DNA of 64,000 nucleotides from Egbenema bharatensis (lineage in GTDB: Bacteria > Cyanobacteriota > Cyanobacteriia > Elainellales > Elainellaceae): contig NZ_CP182236.1 in NCBI RefSeq assembly GCF_048077055.1, positions 6,448,001 through 6,512,000 on the forward strand, written 5' to 3'. This document shows positions 8,837 through 17,515 of the stretch, piece after piece (the first letter of the stretch is position 1; each line of letters opens with the position of its first letter). The position numbers were made by a program, and so were the translations under genes. Below the pieces are notes generated by a model that saw only the letters and a program-made list of their open reading frames with translations, had not been told where the DNA came from and ran no database searches.

Positions 8837-10315
8837 ATGCAAAGTCAACCTGTAGTAATTATTGGTGGAGGACCGGCAGGACTGACCGCTGGTTATGAAC
8901 TCAGCAAACATGGGATTCCTTCAGTTGTACTGGAACAGGCCGATCGGGTCGGCGGCATTTCTCGGACTGAAACCTATAAGGGGTATCGCTTTGATATTGG
9001 CGGGCACCGGTTTTTCACCAAGGTTAGTGAAGTACAGCAAATCTGGAAAGAAATTTTAGGGGATGAGTTCATCAAGGTTCCCCGCCTGTCCCGGATTTAC
9101 TATCAGGGCAAGTTCTACAGCTATCCCCTGTCGCTACTCAATACCGTTTCCAATCTGGGAATTATTCCGAGCTTTCTGGTACTGATGAGTTATCTCAAGG
9201 CCAAAGTGAAGGCGCGGATCAATCCCTCTGAACCGGAAACCTTTGAGGAATGGGTGACGGATTGTTTTGGCGAACGCCTCTACAAAACCTTCTTCAAAAC
9301 CTACACGGAAAAAGTGTGGGGCATTCCCTGTAACAAAATTCGGGCAGATTGGGCCGCCCAACGAATTCAGGGAATGTCACTCAAACGGGCCGTGATCAAT
9401 GCAGTATTCGGCAGCCAGAACGCCAAGAGTTTGATCAAGGAGTTTGACTATCCTCTGCTGGGGCCGGGCATGATGTGGGAACGCTGTCAGGAAATCCTGG
9501 AGGAACGTGGCTCGAATGTTCACTTGCACACCACAGTGACGCGAGTTGAACGAGAAGGCAAACGGATCAAGAGTATTACGGCCAAGCAAGGCGATCGACT
9601 GATTCAGCTGACGGGCGATCACTTTGTTTCCAGTATGCCCGTTACTGCTTTGCTGCATCGTCTTGATCCCCAGCCGCCGGAGCATGTGATGCAAGCGGCA
9701 CGAGGCTTGAAGTACCGCGATTTCTTAATTGTGTCGCTGATTGTGAATCGGGACAATCTATTCCCCGACAACTGGATTTACATTCACAGCCCAGAGTTTA
9801 AGGTGGGTCGTATCCAGAACTTCAAAAACTGGAGTCCGGCAATGGTTCCAGAAGAGGGAAAAACCTGCCTGGGTATGGAATATTTCTGTAGTGAAGGCGA
9901 CCCGATTTGGGAAATGTCTGACGCTGATCTAATTAGCCTGGCAGGGAAAGAGGCGATCGCCCTCAAGATTGGTGTACATCCGGGAGATCTCGAAGATGGG
10001 GTGGTGATTCGTCAGCGCAAGGCATACCCGGTCTACGACGGTGAGTACCGCCAACACCTGCAAGTGATTCAAGACTATCTGGAAACCTTTGAAAACCTGC
10101 AAACCGTCGGACGGAATGGAATGCACCGCTATAATAACCAGGATCATTCCATGCTGACAGGACTGCTGGCAGCCAAGAACATTATCGGCGAAACCCATGA
10201 TCTGTGGGGTGTAAATACCGAACGGTCTTACCACGAAGAGTTCACCAAAGAGGAATGGAAGAGTCCAGAAGAAAAGGATCAGGCAACGCTGTTAGCCGCC
10301 GCCTCTAAAGCCTGA
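8837..10315 (+). CDS. FAD/NAD(P)-dependent oxidoreductase, UDP-galactopyranose mutase-like
   Basis: A 492-residue flavoprotein. The ATG at 8837 has GGAGG 8 bases upstream. The N-terminus has the dinucleotide fold VVIIGGGPAGLTAGYELS, then the second FAD motif RVGGISRT and IGGHRFF. The C-terminal FAD-site region is NGMHRYNNQDHSM. The overall pattern is that of amine-oxidase/protoporphyrinogen-oxidase-like proteins related to UDP-galactopyranose mutase, commonly found beside glycosyltransferases. A role in rearranging or oxidising a sugar intermediate is inferred from fold and neighbourhood. Confidence 0.78.
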   Translation: MQSQPVVIIGGGPAGLTAGYELSKHGIPSVVLEQADRVGGISRTETYKGYRFDIGGHRFFTKVSEVQQIWKEILGDEFIKVPRLSRIYYQGKFYSYPLSLLNTVSNLGIIPSFLVLMSYLKAKVKARINPSEPETFEEWVTDCFGERLYKTFFKTYTEKVWGIPCNKIRADWAAQRIQGMSLKRAVINAVFGSQNAKSLIKEFDYPLLGPGMMWERCQEILEERGSNVHLHTTVTRVEREGKRIKSITAKQGDRLIQLTGDHFVSSMPVTALLHRLDPQPPEHVMQAARGLKYRDFLIVSLIVNRDNLFPDNWIYIHSPEFKVGRIQNFKNWSPAMVPEEGKTCLGMEYFCSEGDPIWEMSDADLISLAGKEAIALKIGVHPGDLEDGVVIRQRKAYPVYDGEYRQHLQVIQDYLETFENLQTVGRNGMHRYNNQDHSMLTGLLAAKNIIGETHDLWGVNTERSYHEEFTKEEWKSPEEKDQATLLAAASKA

Positions 10316-10351
10316 CTCCCCTCTGACCCTGCCCTCCCCCATAGACGAGAG

Positions 10352-11317
10352 ATGCCTATGATTCGCAGCGAAATTCAGCCGATCGCGGAATCCCCAGCAG
10401 TGAATGACGCAACGCCCTTTGTTTCGGTTGTGATTCCTGTCTTCAACGATGCCGTTCGGCTCCAACGATGCCTGGAGGCTCTGGAGCAGCAAACCTATCC
10501 ATCCGATCGCTATGAAGTGATCGTGGTTGATAATGGCTCTGATTCCGAGGCTCAAATTGCTCAAGTGGTGGCTGCCTGCCCTCAGGCGATCGTTTCCCAA
10601 GAGCTGACACCAGGTTCCTATGCAGCTCGAAACAAAGGCATCTCAATGGCTCAGGGGGAGGTGATTGCCTTTACTGATGCAGACTGCATTCCAGCCCTAA
10701 ACTGGATTGAGCAGGGGGTCAGGTATTTAACCCAAACGCCGAACTGTGGACTGGTGGTAGGGCGAATCGAGATGTTCTTTGAGGAAAACCGGGAAACGCC
10801 CGTCGCGCTCTACGAAAGTGTCACGGCCTTCCCCCAGGAGCAACTGCTGAAGGAGCATCAAGGTGGAGCCACTGCCAATGTGTTTACCTTCAAACGGGTG
10901 ATTGAGCAGGTGGGAGCGTTTAATCCATATCTAAAGGCGCGTGGTGATCTGGAGTGGGGTAAACGAGTTTACCAATCCGGGTATTCCCAGCAGTTTGCCA
11001 GCGATGTGCAGGTGGCGCATCCCGCCCGATCGTCCTACTCTGATTTATACAAACGCACCGTTCGTCTGGCAGGCGGCATTTATGACCTCCAGCAACTCCA
11101 GTCCCATTCCAGCCTGAAGCGACATTTCCAGTTCAGCCGGACGTTAATTCAGAACCTTGTGCCCCCTGTGTCCTTTATCTGGAATACGCTCTTCGATCCG
11201 CGTCTACCTCGCCTGGATCAAAAGCTGAAAGTTGCCTGGGTGATGATTCTGGTGCGATATGTCAGTGCCTGGGAAATGCTGCGGTTAAAGTTGGGGGGAC
11301 AATCCTTTAGAGGGTAA
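10352..11317 (+). CDS. family 2 glycosyltransferase
   Basis: A 321-residue GT-A glycosyltransferase. It opens with FVSVVIPVFNDAVRLQRCLEAL, followed by VVDNGS, AARNKGI, the metal-binding AFTDADCIP and an acceptor region ending GDLEWGKRVYQSG. It lies 36 bp after the flavoprotein and probably belongs to one operon with it. It closely resembles in layout the GT at 16541, which suggests an internal duplication of the cluster. No membrane segment is obvious. Confidence 0.87.
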   Translation: MPMIRSEIQPIAESPAVNDATPFVSVVIPVFNDAVRLQRCLEALEQQTYPSDRYEVIVVDNGSDSEAQIAQVVAACPQAIVSQELTPGSYAARNKGISMAQGEVIAFTDADCIPALNWIEQGVRYLTQTPNCGLVVGRIEMFFEENRETPVALYESVTAFPQEQLLKEHQGGATANVFTFKRVIEQVGAFNPYLKARGDLEWGKRVYQSGYSQQFASDVQVAHPARSSYSDLYKRTVRLAGGIYDLQQLQSHSSLKRHFQFSRTLIQNLVPPVSFIWNTLFDPRLPRLDQKLKVAWVMILVRYVSAWEMLRLKLGGQSFRG

Positions 11318-11375
11318 GGATTAAGGGTAGAAATCAATGACGGACTGCGATCGTTTGGAGGAACATTAAACCGTT

Positions 11376-12677
11376 ATGAGAGTTGCATTTATTGTCTGGG
11401 AATTTCCGGTCTTATCGGAAACCTTCATTCTCAACCTCATTACTGGATTAATCGATCGAGGTCATCAGGTTGATATTTACGCCCATGTCACTGGCGATAC
11501 GGAAAACGTTCATCCCGATGTGGAAACCTATCGTTTGCTGGAGCATACCTACTACATTCCCTCGATTCCCCAAAATCCGATCGCTCGTCTGCTAAAAGGG
11601 CTGCATCTACTCTACAACAATGCTCTGAAGCAACCTGGACTGGTTGGACGATCGCTAAATGTTTTTCAGTATGGCAGCCGTGCGGCATCGCTGTGGCTGA
11701 TCTATGCCATTACGCCCTTTGTGAATCGCCCCCTGGAGCAAACCCGCTATGACATTATCCACGCTCAGTTTGGTACTGATGGGCTGACTGGTTTGCCCCT
11801 GCGTCAGGTTGGTGCGATTCAAGGAAAACTGATCACCACCTTTCGCGGTTATGACATCAGCACCTATGTCCGAGAACGGGGCGATCGGATCTATGCTCGA
11901 TTGTTTCAGCAAGGGGATTTCTTCCTGGCAAACTGCGAGTTCTTTAAACGGCGGGCGATCGAACTGGGATGTGATCCCCACCGGATTAGCGTCCACGGTT
12001 CCGGTTTAGATTGCCGTCGGTTTGCCTACCGTCCCCGCTACCCATCTGAAGATGGGGTGATCCGGATTGCCACAACGGGACGACTGGTGGAGAAAAAGGG
12101 GATTGAATACAGCATTCGGGCTGTGGCAAAGCTGCTGGAAACCCATCCCAACCTGGAGTACACCATTGTCGGTGAGGGGGAACTCAGAACCCACTTTGAG
12201 CGGTTAATTGCTGAATTGGGAGTGGGCGATCGGATTCAGCTCGTCGGTCAAAAACGCCAGCAAGACTTAATTGCAATACTCGATCGCACCCACATTTTTG
12301 TCGCCCCCAGCGTCACGGCTCAGGATGGCAATCAGGATGCTCCAGTGAATGTGCTAAAGGAGGCAATGGCGATGGGGCTTCCGGTCGTCAGCACCTTTCA
12401 TGGCGGAATTCCAGAACTGGTGCAGGACGGGATCTCTGGCTTTCTGGTTCCAGAACGCGATGAGGCTGCCCTGGTCGAAAAAATCGGTAATTTAATTCAG
12501 CATCCAGAACGGTGGGTGGCAATGGGTGAAGCCGGTCGAGCCTTTGTGGAAGAACACTATGATATTCAACGGTTGAACGATCGTCTGGTTGCCCTCTACC
12601 AGCAGATCATGCGATCGGATCTATCCCAATCGTCTGTATCGGGGGCATTTCGTGAAACGCCCTTACCGGAAGTGTGA
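11376..12677 (+). CDS. family 4 glycosyltransferase (colanic-acid WcaL-like)
   Basis: A 433-residue GT-B enzyme. The N-terminal half starts RVAFIVWEFPVLSETFIL, which resembles the WcaL/ExoL-type exopolysaccharide glycosyltransferases. It continues with HAQFGTDG and FRGYDIS. The C-terminal donor half has IATTGRLVEKKGIEYSIRA, a stretch around APSVTAQDGNQDAPVNVL and KEAMAMGLPVVSTFHGG with the EX7E-like pair. A Shine-Dalgarno GGAGG lies before the ATG. It probably adds a hexose to a lipid-linked repeat unit. Confidence 0.87.
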   Translation: MRVAFIVWEFPVLSETFILNLITGLIDRGHQVDIYAHVTGDTENVHPDVETYRLLEHTYYIPSIPQNPIARLLKGLHLLYNNALKQPGLVGRSLNVFQYGSRAASLWLIYAITPFVNRPLEQTRYDIIHAQFGTDGLTGLPLRQVGAIQGKLITTFRGYDISTYVRERGDRIYARLFQQGDFFLANCEFFKRRAIELGCDPHRISVHGSGLDCRRFAYRPRYPSEDGVIRIATTGRLVEKKGIEYSIRAVAKLLETHPNLEYTIVGEGELRTHFERLIAELGVGDRIQLVGQKRQQDLIAILDRTHIFVAPSVTAQDGNQDAPVNVLKEAMAMGLPVVSTFHGGIPELVQDGISGFLVPERDEAALVEKIGNLIQHPERWVAMGEAGRAFVEEHYDIQRLNDRLVALYQQIMRSDLSQSSVSGAFRETPLPEV

Positions 12678-12704
12678 AACACCTGAAGGAGGATAAAGTT
12701 CAAA

Positions 12705-13799
12705 ATGAGTGATTCCCAAACACCCCAAGTTACGCCCCAAGTTAGTCCTCAAGTTACGATCGTAGTCGTTCCCCGCGAACGATTTAGCTGCACTGAAGCA
12801 TCCTTAGAAAGTATCTACGCGCATACCACCATGCCCTTTGAGCTGGTCTATGTTGATGGCAATTCCCCAGCCAAGGTGCGACGATACTTAGAAGAACAGG
12901 CGAAGGCAAAGCAGTTCCAGTTAATTCGTACCCCTTACTATCTTTATCCCAATCAGGCGCGCAATCTGGGATTAGCCCAGGTCAAAACCCCCTATGTGGT
13001 ATTTATTGACAACGATGTAGTGGTGACACCTGGCTGGGTAGAAGCACTGGTGCAATGTGCTGAAGAAACTAATGCGATCGTAGTGGGGCCATTGATGTGT
13101 CAGCATGAACCCATCCACGAAGAAGTTCACTTTGCTGGAGGCGAGTCCCATGTTTGGGTCGATCGCACGGGCAGACGACGCTTGCGAGAAAAAATGTATC
13201 AGCAGGGGCATCAGGTGAAGCAACTCCGTTCCCAGCTCGAACGCACTGAAACGGAGTTAGCTGAATTCCACTGTGTCCTGGTACGAACTGCGATTTTCGA
13301 CCAGCTCAAACAGCTCGATGAACAAATGCTCAACACCAAGGAGCATCTGGATTTCTGCATGAGCGTTCGGGAAGCTGGTGGTACAGTTTACTTTGAACCC
13401 GCCAGCATCGTTACCTATGTTCCAGGCCCACCCCTGGAGTGGAGCGATTTACATTACTATATGCTGCGCTGGAGTGATGCCTGGACGCTGGGAAGCTTGC
13501 ACCGCCTGCGGGATAAGTGGAACCTAGCGGAGGATGGTTATTTCCAAACCAAGTACAAGAAACTGGGCTGGAGACGCTACGGCACGATTATCGAACCCTT
13601 TGTTCGGAGTTTGACCTTTGGGGTGGGCAATCGCTTTCTCACCCGAGCCTTGGCCTGGTTTGAACATAAGCTGAATCGATATTTAACCGATCGCCATGCC
13701 CGGATTCAACGCCGGAATGCTGTTCAGCTTCAATCCACTCCCCGTTCTACAGTCGAGATTTCCAGTCCCGTTTCCTCAACCGTATCTTCCCAAAGTTAA
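12705..13799 (+). CDS. family 2 glycosyltransferase
   Basis: A 364-residue GT-A protein with an N-terminal QTPQVTPQVSPQVTI repeat before the fold. Seen are VYVDGNSP, NQARNLGLAQ, the DxD equivalent VFIDNDVVVTPGW and a C-terminal acceptor region around MSVREAGGTVYFEPAS. Residues 170-185 look like a short charged helix inserted in the domain. AGGAGG precedes the ATG. It sits between a GT4 and the flippase, so it is probably one of the enzymes that build the exported repeat unit. Confidence 0.83.
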   Translation: MSDSQTPQVTPQVSPQVTIVVVPRERFSCTEASLESIYAHTTMPFELVYVDGNSPAKVRRYLEEQAKAKQFQLIRTPYYLYPNQARNLGLAQVKTPYVVFIDNDVVVTPGWVEALVQCAEETNAIVVGPLMCQHEPIHEEVHFAGGESHVWVDRTGRRRLREKMYQQGHQVKQLRSQLERTETELAEFHCVLVRTAIFDQLKQLDEQMLNTKEHLDFCMSVREAGGTVYFEPASIVTYVPGPPLEWSDLHYYMLRWSDAWTLGSLHRLRDKWNLAEDGYFQTKYKKLGWRRYGTIIEPFVRSLTFGVGNRFLTRALAWFEHKLNRYLTDRHARIQRRNAVQLQSTPRSTVEISSPVSSTVSSQS

Positions 13800-13819
13800 C
13801 CTTCAGCGAACCGCAAAGC

Positions 13820-15283
13820 ATGAGCATCAAACAAAAGGCAGTTAAAGGTGTACTTTGGTCAGCCATCCAAAACTGGGGTAGCCAGGCTGGGGCATTGATC
13901 ATTTTCTTTGTCCTGGCTCGGCTACTGGAACCCGAAGCCTTTGGTTTGGTCGCCCTGGCGAATGTGTTTTTGGCGTTCATGCAAATCTTCTTAAACCAGG
14001 GATTTGCCCAAGCCCTAATCCAGCGAGAAGACCTGGAACCAGAACACCTGGATACCGCCTTCTGGATCAATTTTGGGATTGGTATCATCCTCACGGCCCT
14101 GACCCTGGGCACAGCAAATCAGGTGGCGATCGGCTTTAATGAACCCCAATTAGCTCCCCTGCTACGCGGTTTATCGATTGTTTTTCTCATCAACTCCCTG
14201 AGCGGTGTGCAGCAGGCCACGTTGGAGCGCAAGTTTGCCTTCAAAGCGATCGCCTTTCGCTGGTTATTGGGGACGATTGTGGGAGGAGTCGTAGGTGTGG
14301 GAATGGCTCTATACGGTTTGGGGGTTTGGAGTCTGGTGGGCCAGCAGGTGGTACAGGAACTCGTCGGCGTTTCTACCCTCTGGTTTGCCAGCGATTGGCG
14401 ACCCGGATTTCGGTTTTCGATTCCCCACCTGCGGCAGCTTTGGGGGTTTGGAGTCAATATTCTGGCGTTCAACTTCCTCAGCTTTTTCAATACTCGCGCT
14501 GATGATTTTTTGATTGGGTACTTCCTGGGGACGGTGGCCCTGGGCTATTACAGCATCGCCTACCGAATTTTGGGAGTCTTAACCCAACTGTTGGTCAATA
14601 CCAGCAACCAGGTTGCACTTCCTTCCTTTGCTCGTTTGCAAACCGATCTCGATCGCTTCCGCAATGCCTTCTACACTGTTACTCAACTCACTAGCTTGAT
14701 TGCCTTTCCCACCTTTTTAGGCGTAGCAGTCTTAGCCCCCGAACTGATTCTGTTGATGTTTGGCGATCAGTGGGAACCGTCGATCGTAGTTATGCAAATA
14801 TTGGCGTTCATGGGCATTGTTCGTGCGGTAACTCACTTCAAATCATCTGTGTTCTTGGCGATGGGGAAACCCGCCTGGCGCTTGTGGTTGGGTTTATTAA
14901 ACGCAGTCATCAGCCCGATCAGCTTCTTGATTGCAGTGCAATGGGGCATCGTGGCAGTAGCATTTGCCTATGTGATTCGAGGGTATTTAGTGTTTCCAGT
15001 CGGGCAATGGGCTGTCAGCCGTCTGATTCATGTTCCTCTGATTTCCTATTTGCGGCAGTTTGTTGCACCTCTGGTCAGTTCTTTGGTCATGGCAGTTGTC
15101 ATTCTGATTACAAAGCAGTGGATAGGCGATAGAGTTTTGCCTATTGTCACGTTAGGAACTGGAATTGTGGTTGGAACGTTGGTCTATGGAATTACAATTC
15201 GTTTGCTTTCCCCAAAACTCTTTCAACAACTGTTGGAATTCGTGCAGTTAGCCCTGTCTCGATCACAACGCCAGAATGCCTGA
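13820..15283 (+). CDS. Wzx/TuaB-type polysaccharide flippase
   Basis: A 487-residue integral membrane protein with 12-14 hydrophobic helices. It begins MSIKQKAVKGVLWSAIQNWG, typical of the MOP-superfamily lipid-linked oligosaccharide flippases (WzxC/TuaB/RfbX). Seen are the early motif FFVLARLLEPEAFGLVALA and the central YSIAYRILGVLTQLLVN. It would move undecaprenyl-linked repeat units across the inner membrane, and the surrounding glycosyltransferases fit that role. The gene starts 20 bp after the preceding GT. Confidence 0.87.
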   Translation: MSIKQKAVKGVLWSAIQNWGSQAGALIIFFVLARLLEPEAFGLVALANVFLAFMQIFLNQGFAQALIQREDLEPEHLDTAFWINFGIGIILTALTLGTANQVAIGFNEPQLAPLLRGLSIVFLINSLSGVQQATLERKFAFKAIAFRWLLGTIVGGVVGVGMALYGLGVWSLVGQQVVQELVGVSTLWFASDWRPGFRFSIPHLRQLWGFGVNILAFNFLSFFNTRADDFLIGYFLGTVALGYYSIAYRILGVLTQLLVNTSNQVALPSFARLQTDLDRFRNAFYTVTQLTSLIAFPTFLGVAVLAPELILLMFGDQWEPSIVVMQILAFMGIVRAVTHFKSSVFLAMGKPAWRLWLGLLNAVISPISFLIAVQWGIVAVAFAYVIRGYLVFPVGQWAVSRLIHVPLISYLRQFVAPLVSSLVMAVVILITKQWIGDRVLPIVTLGTGIVVGTLVYGITIRLLSPKLFQQLLEFVQLALSRSQRQNA

Positions 15284-15336
15284 ATTGAGCGTTGAAGTTA
15301 GATTTTGATTATTCGTTAACAAATCCCTTGCCAACC

Positions 15337-16518
15337 ATGCAACCCGCTTCTCTCAAGGCTTCCTCGCCTCTTCTAAATCCTAAGATCTCATCCTCACCCG
15401 TTCGCATCGCTTCGATCGAACTGCTGCACCTTGAACGAACCGTATTAGGAATTCCGGTGTTTCACAGGCGGGGGGAAGATGGACTGTACTTCATCCGCAC
15501 CCGCTCTACAGATGGCAGAGTTGGACTTGCCGTTGCCCATGAACGCATCAAATATTTTTATCCCATCCTAAAGGAGTTAGTGATTCCGTATTTCGTGGGC
15601 AAAGATGCCAGGGATTTAGAATCGCTGATTGATGGGGTTTACACCTTTCGATCGAACTATAAGCTGTCAGGGCTAGCTTTGTGGTGCTGTGTAGCATGGG
15701 TGGAGTATAGCCTGCTGGATTTGCTAGGGAAAGTGGCAAATCAGCCGATCGGTGAACTGCTGGGTGGGATGATTCGCTCTAAGATTCCGGTCTACTTATC
15801 CAGTTTGCGACGCGATACGACACCAGAAGAAGAAGTGGATTGGGTCGGGCAACGGTTAGCAGAAACTCAGTGCAAAGCCGTCAAGTTTAAAATTGGTGGG
15901 CGGATGAGTAACAATGCTGATGCCATGCCCGAACGCACAGAGCGACTGATTCAGCTTGCCCGCAAAACCTACGGGGATCAAATGGAAATTTACGCTGATG
16001 CCAACGGTTCCTACGATGCGGCGACGGCGATCGAAGTGGGCAAATTTCTGGAGTCTGAGGGAGTCTCCTTTTTTGAAGAACCTTGCCCATTTGATGAATG
16101 GGAAGACACTCAGCAGGTGGCAGATGCACTGTCAATGGCCGTTGCAGGTGGAGAACAAGAAACCAGTTTGCCCCGCTTTCAGTGGATGATGAAACATCGA
16201 ACGGTGGATCTTCTTCAACCTGACTTAACTTACAACGGTGGATTTCTTCGCACAATGCGTGTGGTTCGGGCAGCCAAAGCAGCCAAGATTCCGATTGCTA
16301 TGCATAATGCTCGCCTAGGGGTAGATCCGATCTATATGCTTCATTTTGCCTCTTGTTTACCCACTGACTATCAGGAGTACAATGCCAGACCCCAAAAACC
16401 AGAATCCTGGTTTACCCCTGATCTCATGGTGAAAGATGGTTCACTGTCCGTCCCGACAGAACCTGGATTAGGCATTCAGATTGATCCAGCAGCATTGCGA
16501 AAGACAAAGCGAGTATAG
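15337..16518 (+). CDS. enolase-superfamily enzyme (mandelate racemase/muconate lactonising group)
   Basis: A 393-residue protein, counted from the ATG at 15337; an in-frame TTG at 15292 is possible. The barrel motifs are complete: a KxK pair in CKAVKFKIGG, metal ligands in YADANGSY, FFEEP and AVAGGEQE, and a candidate general base in AMHNARLG. The family abstracts a proton next to a carboxylate to racemise, dehydrate or cycloisomerise acids. In this place, between a flippase and a glycosyltransferase, a sugar-acid substrate is plausible but unproven. The next gene's longest possible reading overlaps this one. Confidence 0.82.
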   Translation: MQPASLKASSPLLNPKISSSPVRIASIELLHLERTVLGIPVFHRRGEDGLYFIRTRSTDGRVGLAVAHERIKYFYPILKELVIPYFVGKDARDLESLIDGVYTFRSNYKLSGLALWCCVAWVEYSLLDLLGKVANQPIGELLGGMIRSKIPVYLSSLRRDTTPEEEVDWVGQRLAETQCKAVKFKIGGRMSNNADAMPERTERLIQLARKTYGDQMEIYADANGSYDAATAIEVGKFLESEGVSFFEEPCPFDEWEDTQQVADALSMAVAGGEQETSLPRFQWMMKHRTVDLLQPDLTYNGGFLRTMRVVRAAKAAKIPIAMHNARLGVDPIYMLHFASCLPTDYQEYNARPQKPESWFTPDLMVKDGSLSVPTEPGLGIQIDPAALRKTKRV

Positions 16519-16540
16519 ATCCGAGGAAGGTTTTTCGATC

Positions 16541-17449
16541 ATGAATCCAGAATCTCTCCAGTTTTCCATCGTTATTCCCACCTACAATCGTCCTGAACGG
16601 TTGCAGAAGTGTTTAGAAGCCATTTCCAAGCTAGACTATCCGTCCGATCGCTTTGAAGTGATTGTGGTGGATGATGGCAGTCCCAGCCCAATGGAACCGA
16701 TCGCGGCTCCATTTCAGTCATCCTTAAACTTAACCGTCATCCGTCAGGCTAACTCTGGCCCTGCCAAAGCGCGAAATGCTGGAGCCGCCAAAGCCCAGGG
16801 ACAGTATCTTGCCTTCACCGATGATGACTGCACTCCCTTGCCCAACTGGCTGACGCAACTAGAAGCTAAATTTGCTATTACGCCGGACTGCTTGATTGGG
16901 GGACAAACGCTCAATGCCCTGCCCCACAACCTCTACTCCACCGCCAGCCAAATTTTGATTGATTACCTGTACGACTATTTCAATCTGGATGCAGGACGAT
17001 CGAGCTTCTTTGCCTCCAACAATTTCGCCATGCCAACCCACCGATTCCACGAATTAGGAGGATTTGACACCAGTTTTCCCCTGGCCGCCGGAGAAGATCG
17101 GGAATTCTGCGATCGGTGGCTACACCACAATTACACCATGCTCTACGCCCCAGAAGTCCAGATTCAGCATGCCCACCATCTCACCTTAAAAAGCTTTTGG
17201 CGACAGCACTTCAACTATGGACGAGGAGCCTTTTGCTTCCATCAAATCCGCTCCCAGCGCAACCAGGATCAGCTCAAAGTTGAACCCTTCGCTTTTTACT
17301 CCAGCCTTTTAACCTACCCCTTTGGGCGATCGTCTGGGCAACCCGCCCTCCTGCTGGCACTCCTCCTCTTCCTCTCCCAGCTTGCCAACGTCCTTGGCTT
17401 CTTCAAAGAACGATCGCACCAGCCCAACAAACAACTCCACTGGGCCTGA
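16541..17449 (+). CDS. family 2 glycosyltransferase
   Basis: A 302-residue GT-A enzyme with start ATG at 16541, chosen because GAGGAAGG lies just upstream. Motifs are FSIVIPTYNRPERLQKCL, VVDDGSP, KARNAGAAKAQG, the metal site AFTDDDCTPLP and AAGEDREFCDRWL for the acceptor side. A short hydrophobic segment near the C-terminus (LLALLLFLSQLANVLG) may anchor it. It closely matches the layout of the GT at 10352. Confidence 0.87.
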   Translation: MNPESLQFSIVIPTYNRPERLQKCLEAISKLDYPSDRFEVIVVDDGSPSPMEPIAAPFQSSLNLTVIRQANSGPAKARNAGAAKAQGQYLAFTDDDCTPLPNWLTQLEAKFAITPDCLIGGQTLNALPHNLYSTASQILIDYLYDYFNLDAGRSSFFASNNFAMPTHRFHELGGFDTSFPLAAGEDREFCDRWLHHNYTMLYAPEVQIQHAHHLTLKSFWRQHFNYGRGAFCFHQIRSQRNQDQLKVEPFAFYSSLLTYPFGRSSGQPALLLALLLFLSQLANVLGFFKERSHQPNKQLHWA

Positions 17450-17515
17450 CAATTCCCGACTTCCGACTTCCGACTCCCACACTCACGCTCACACTCACTC
17501 AAAGGAATCACGCCA

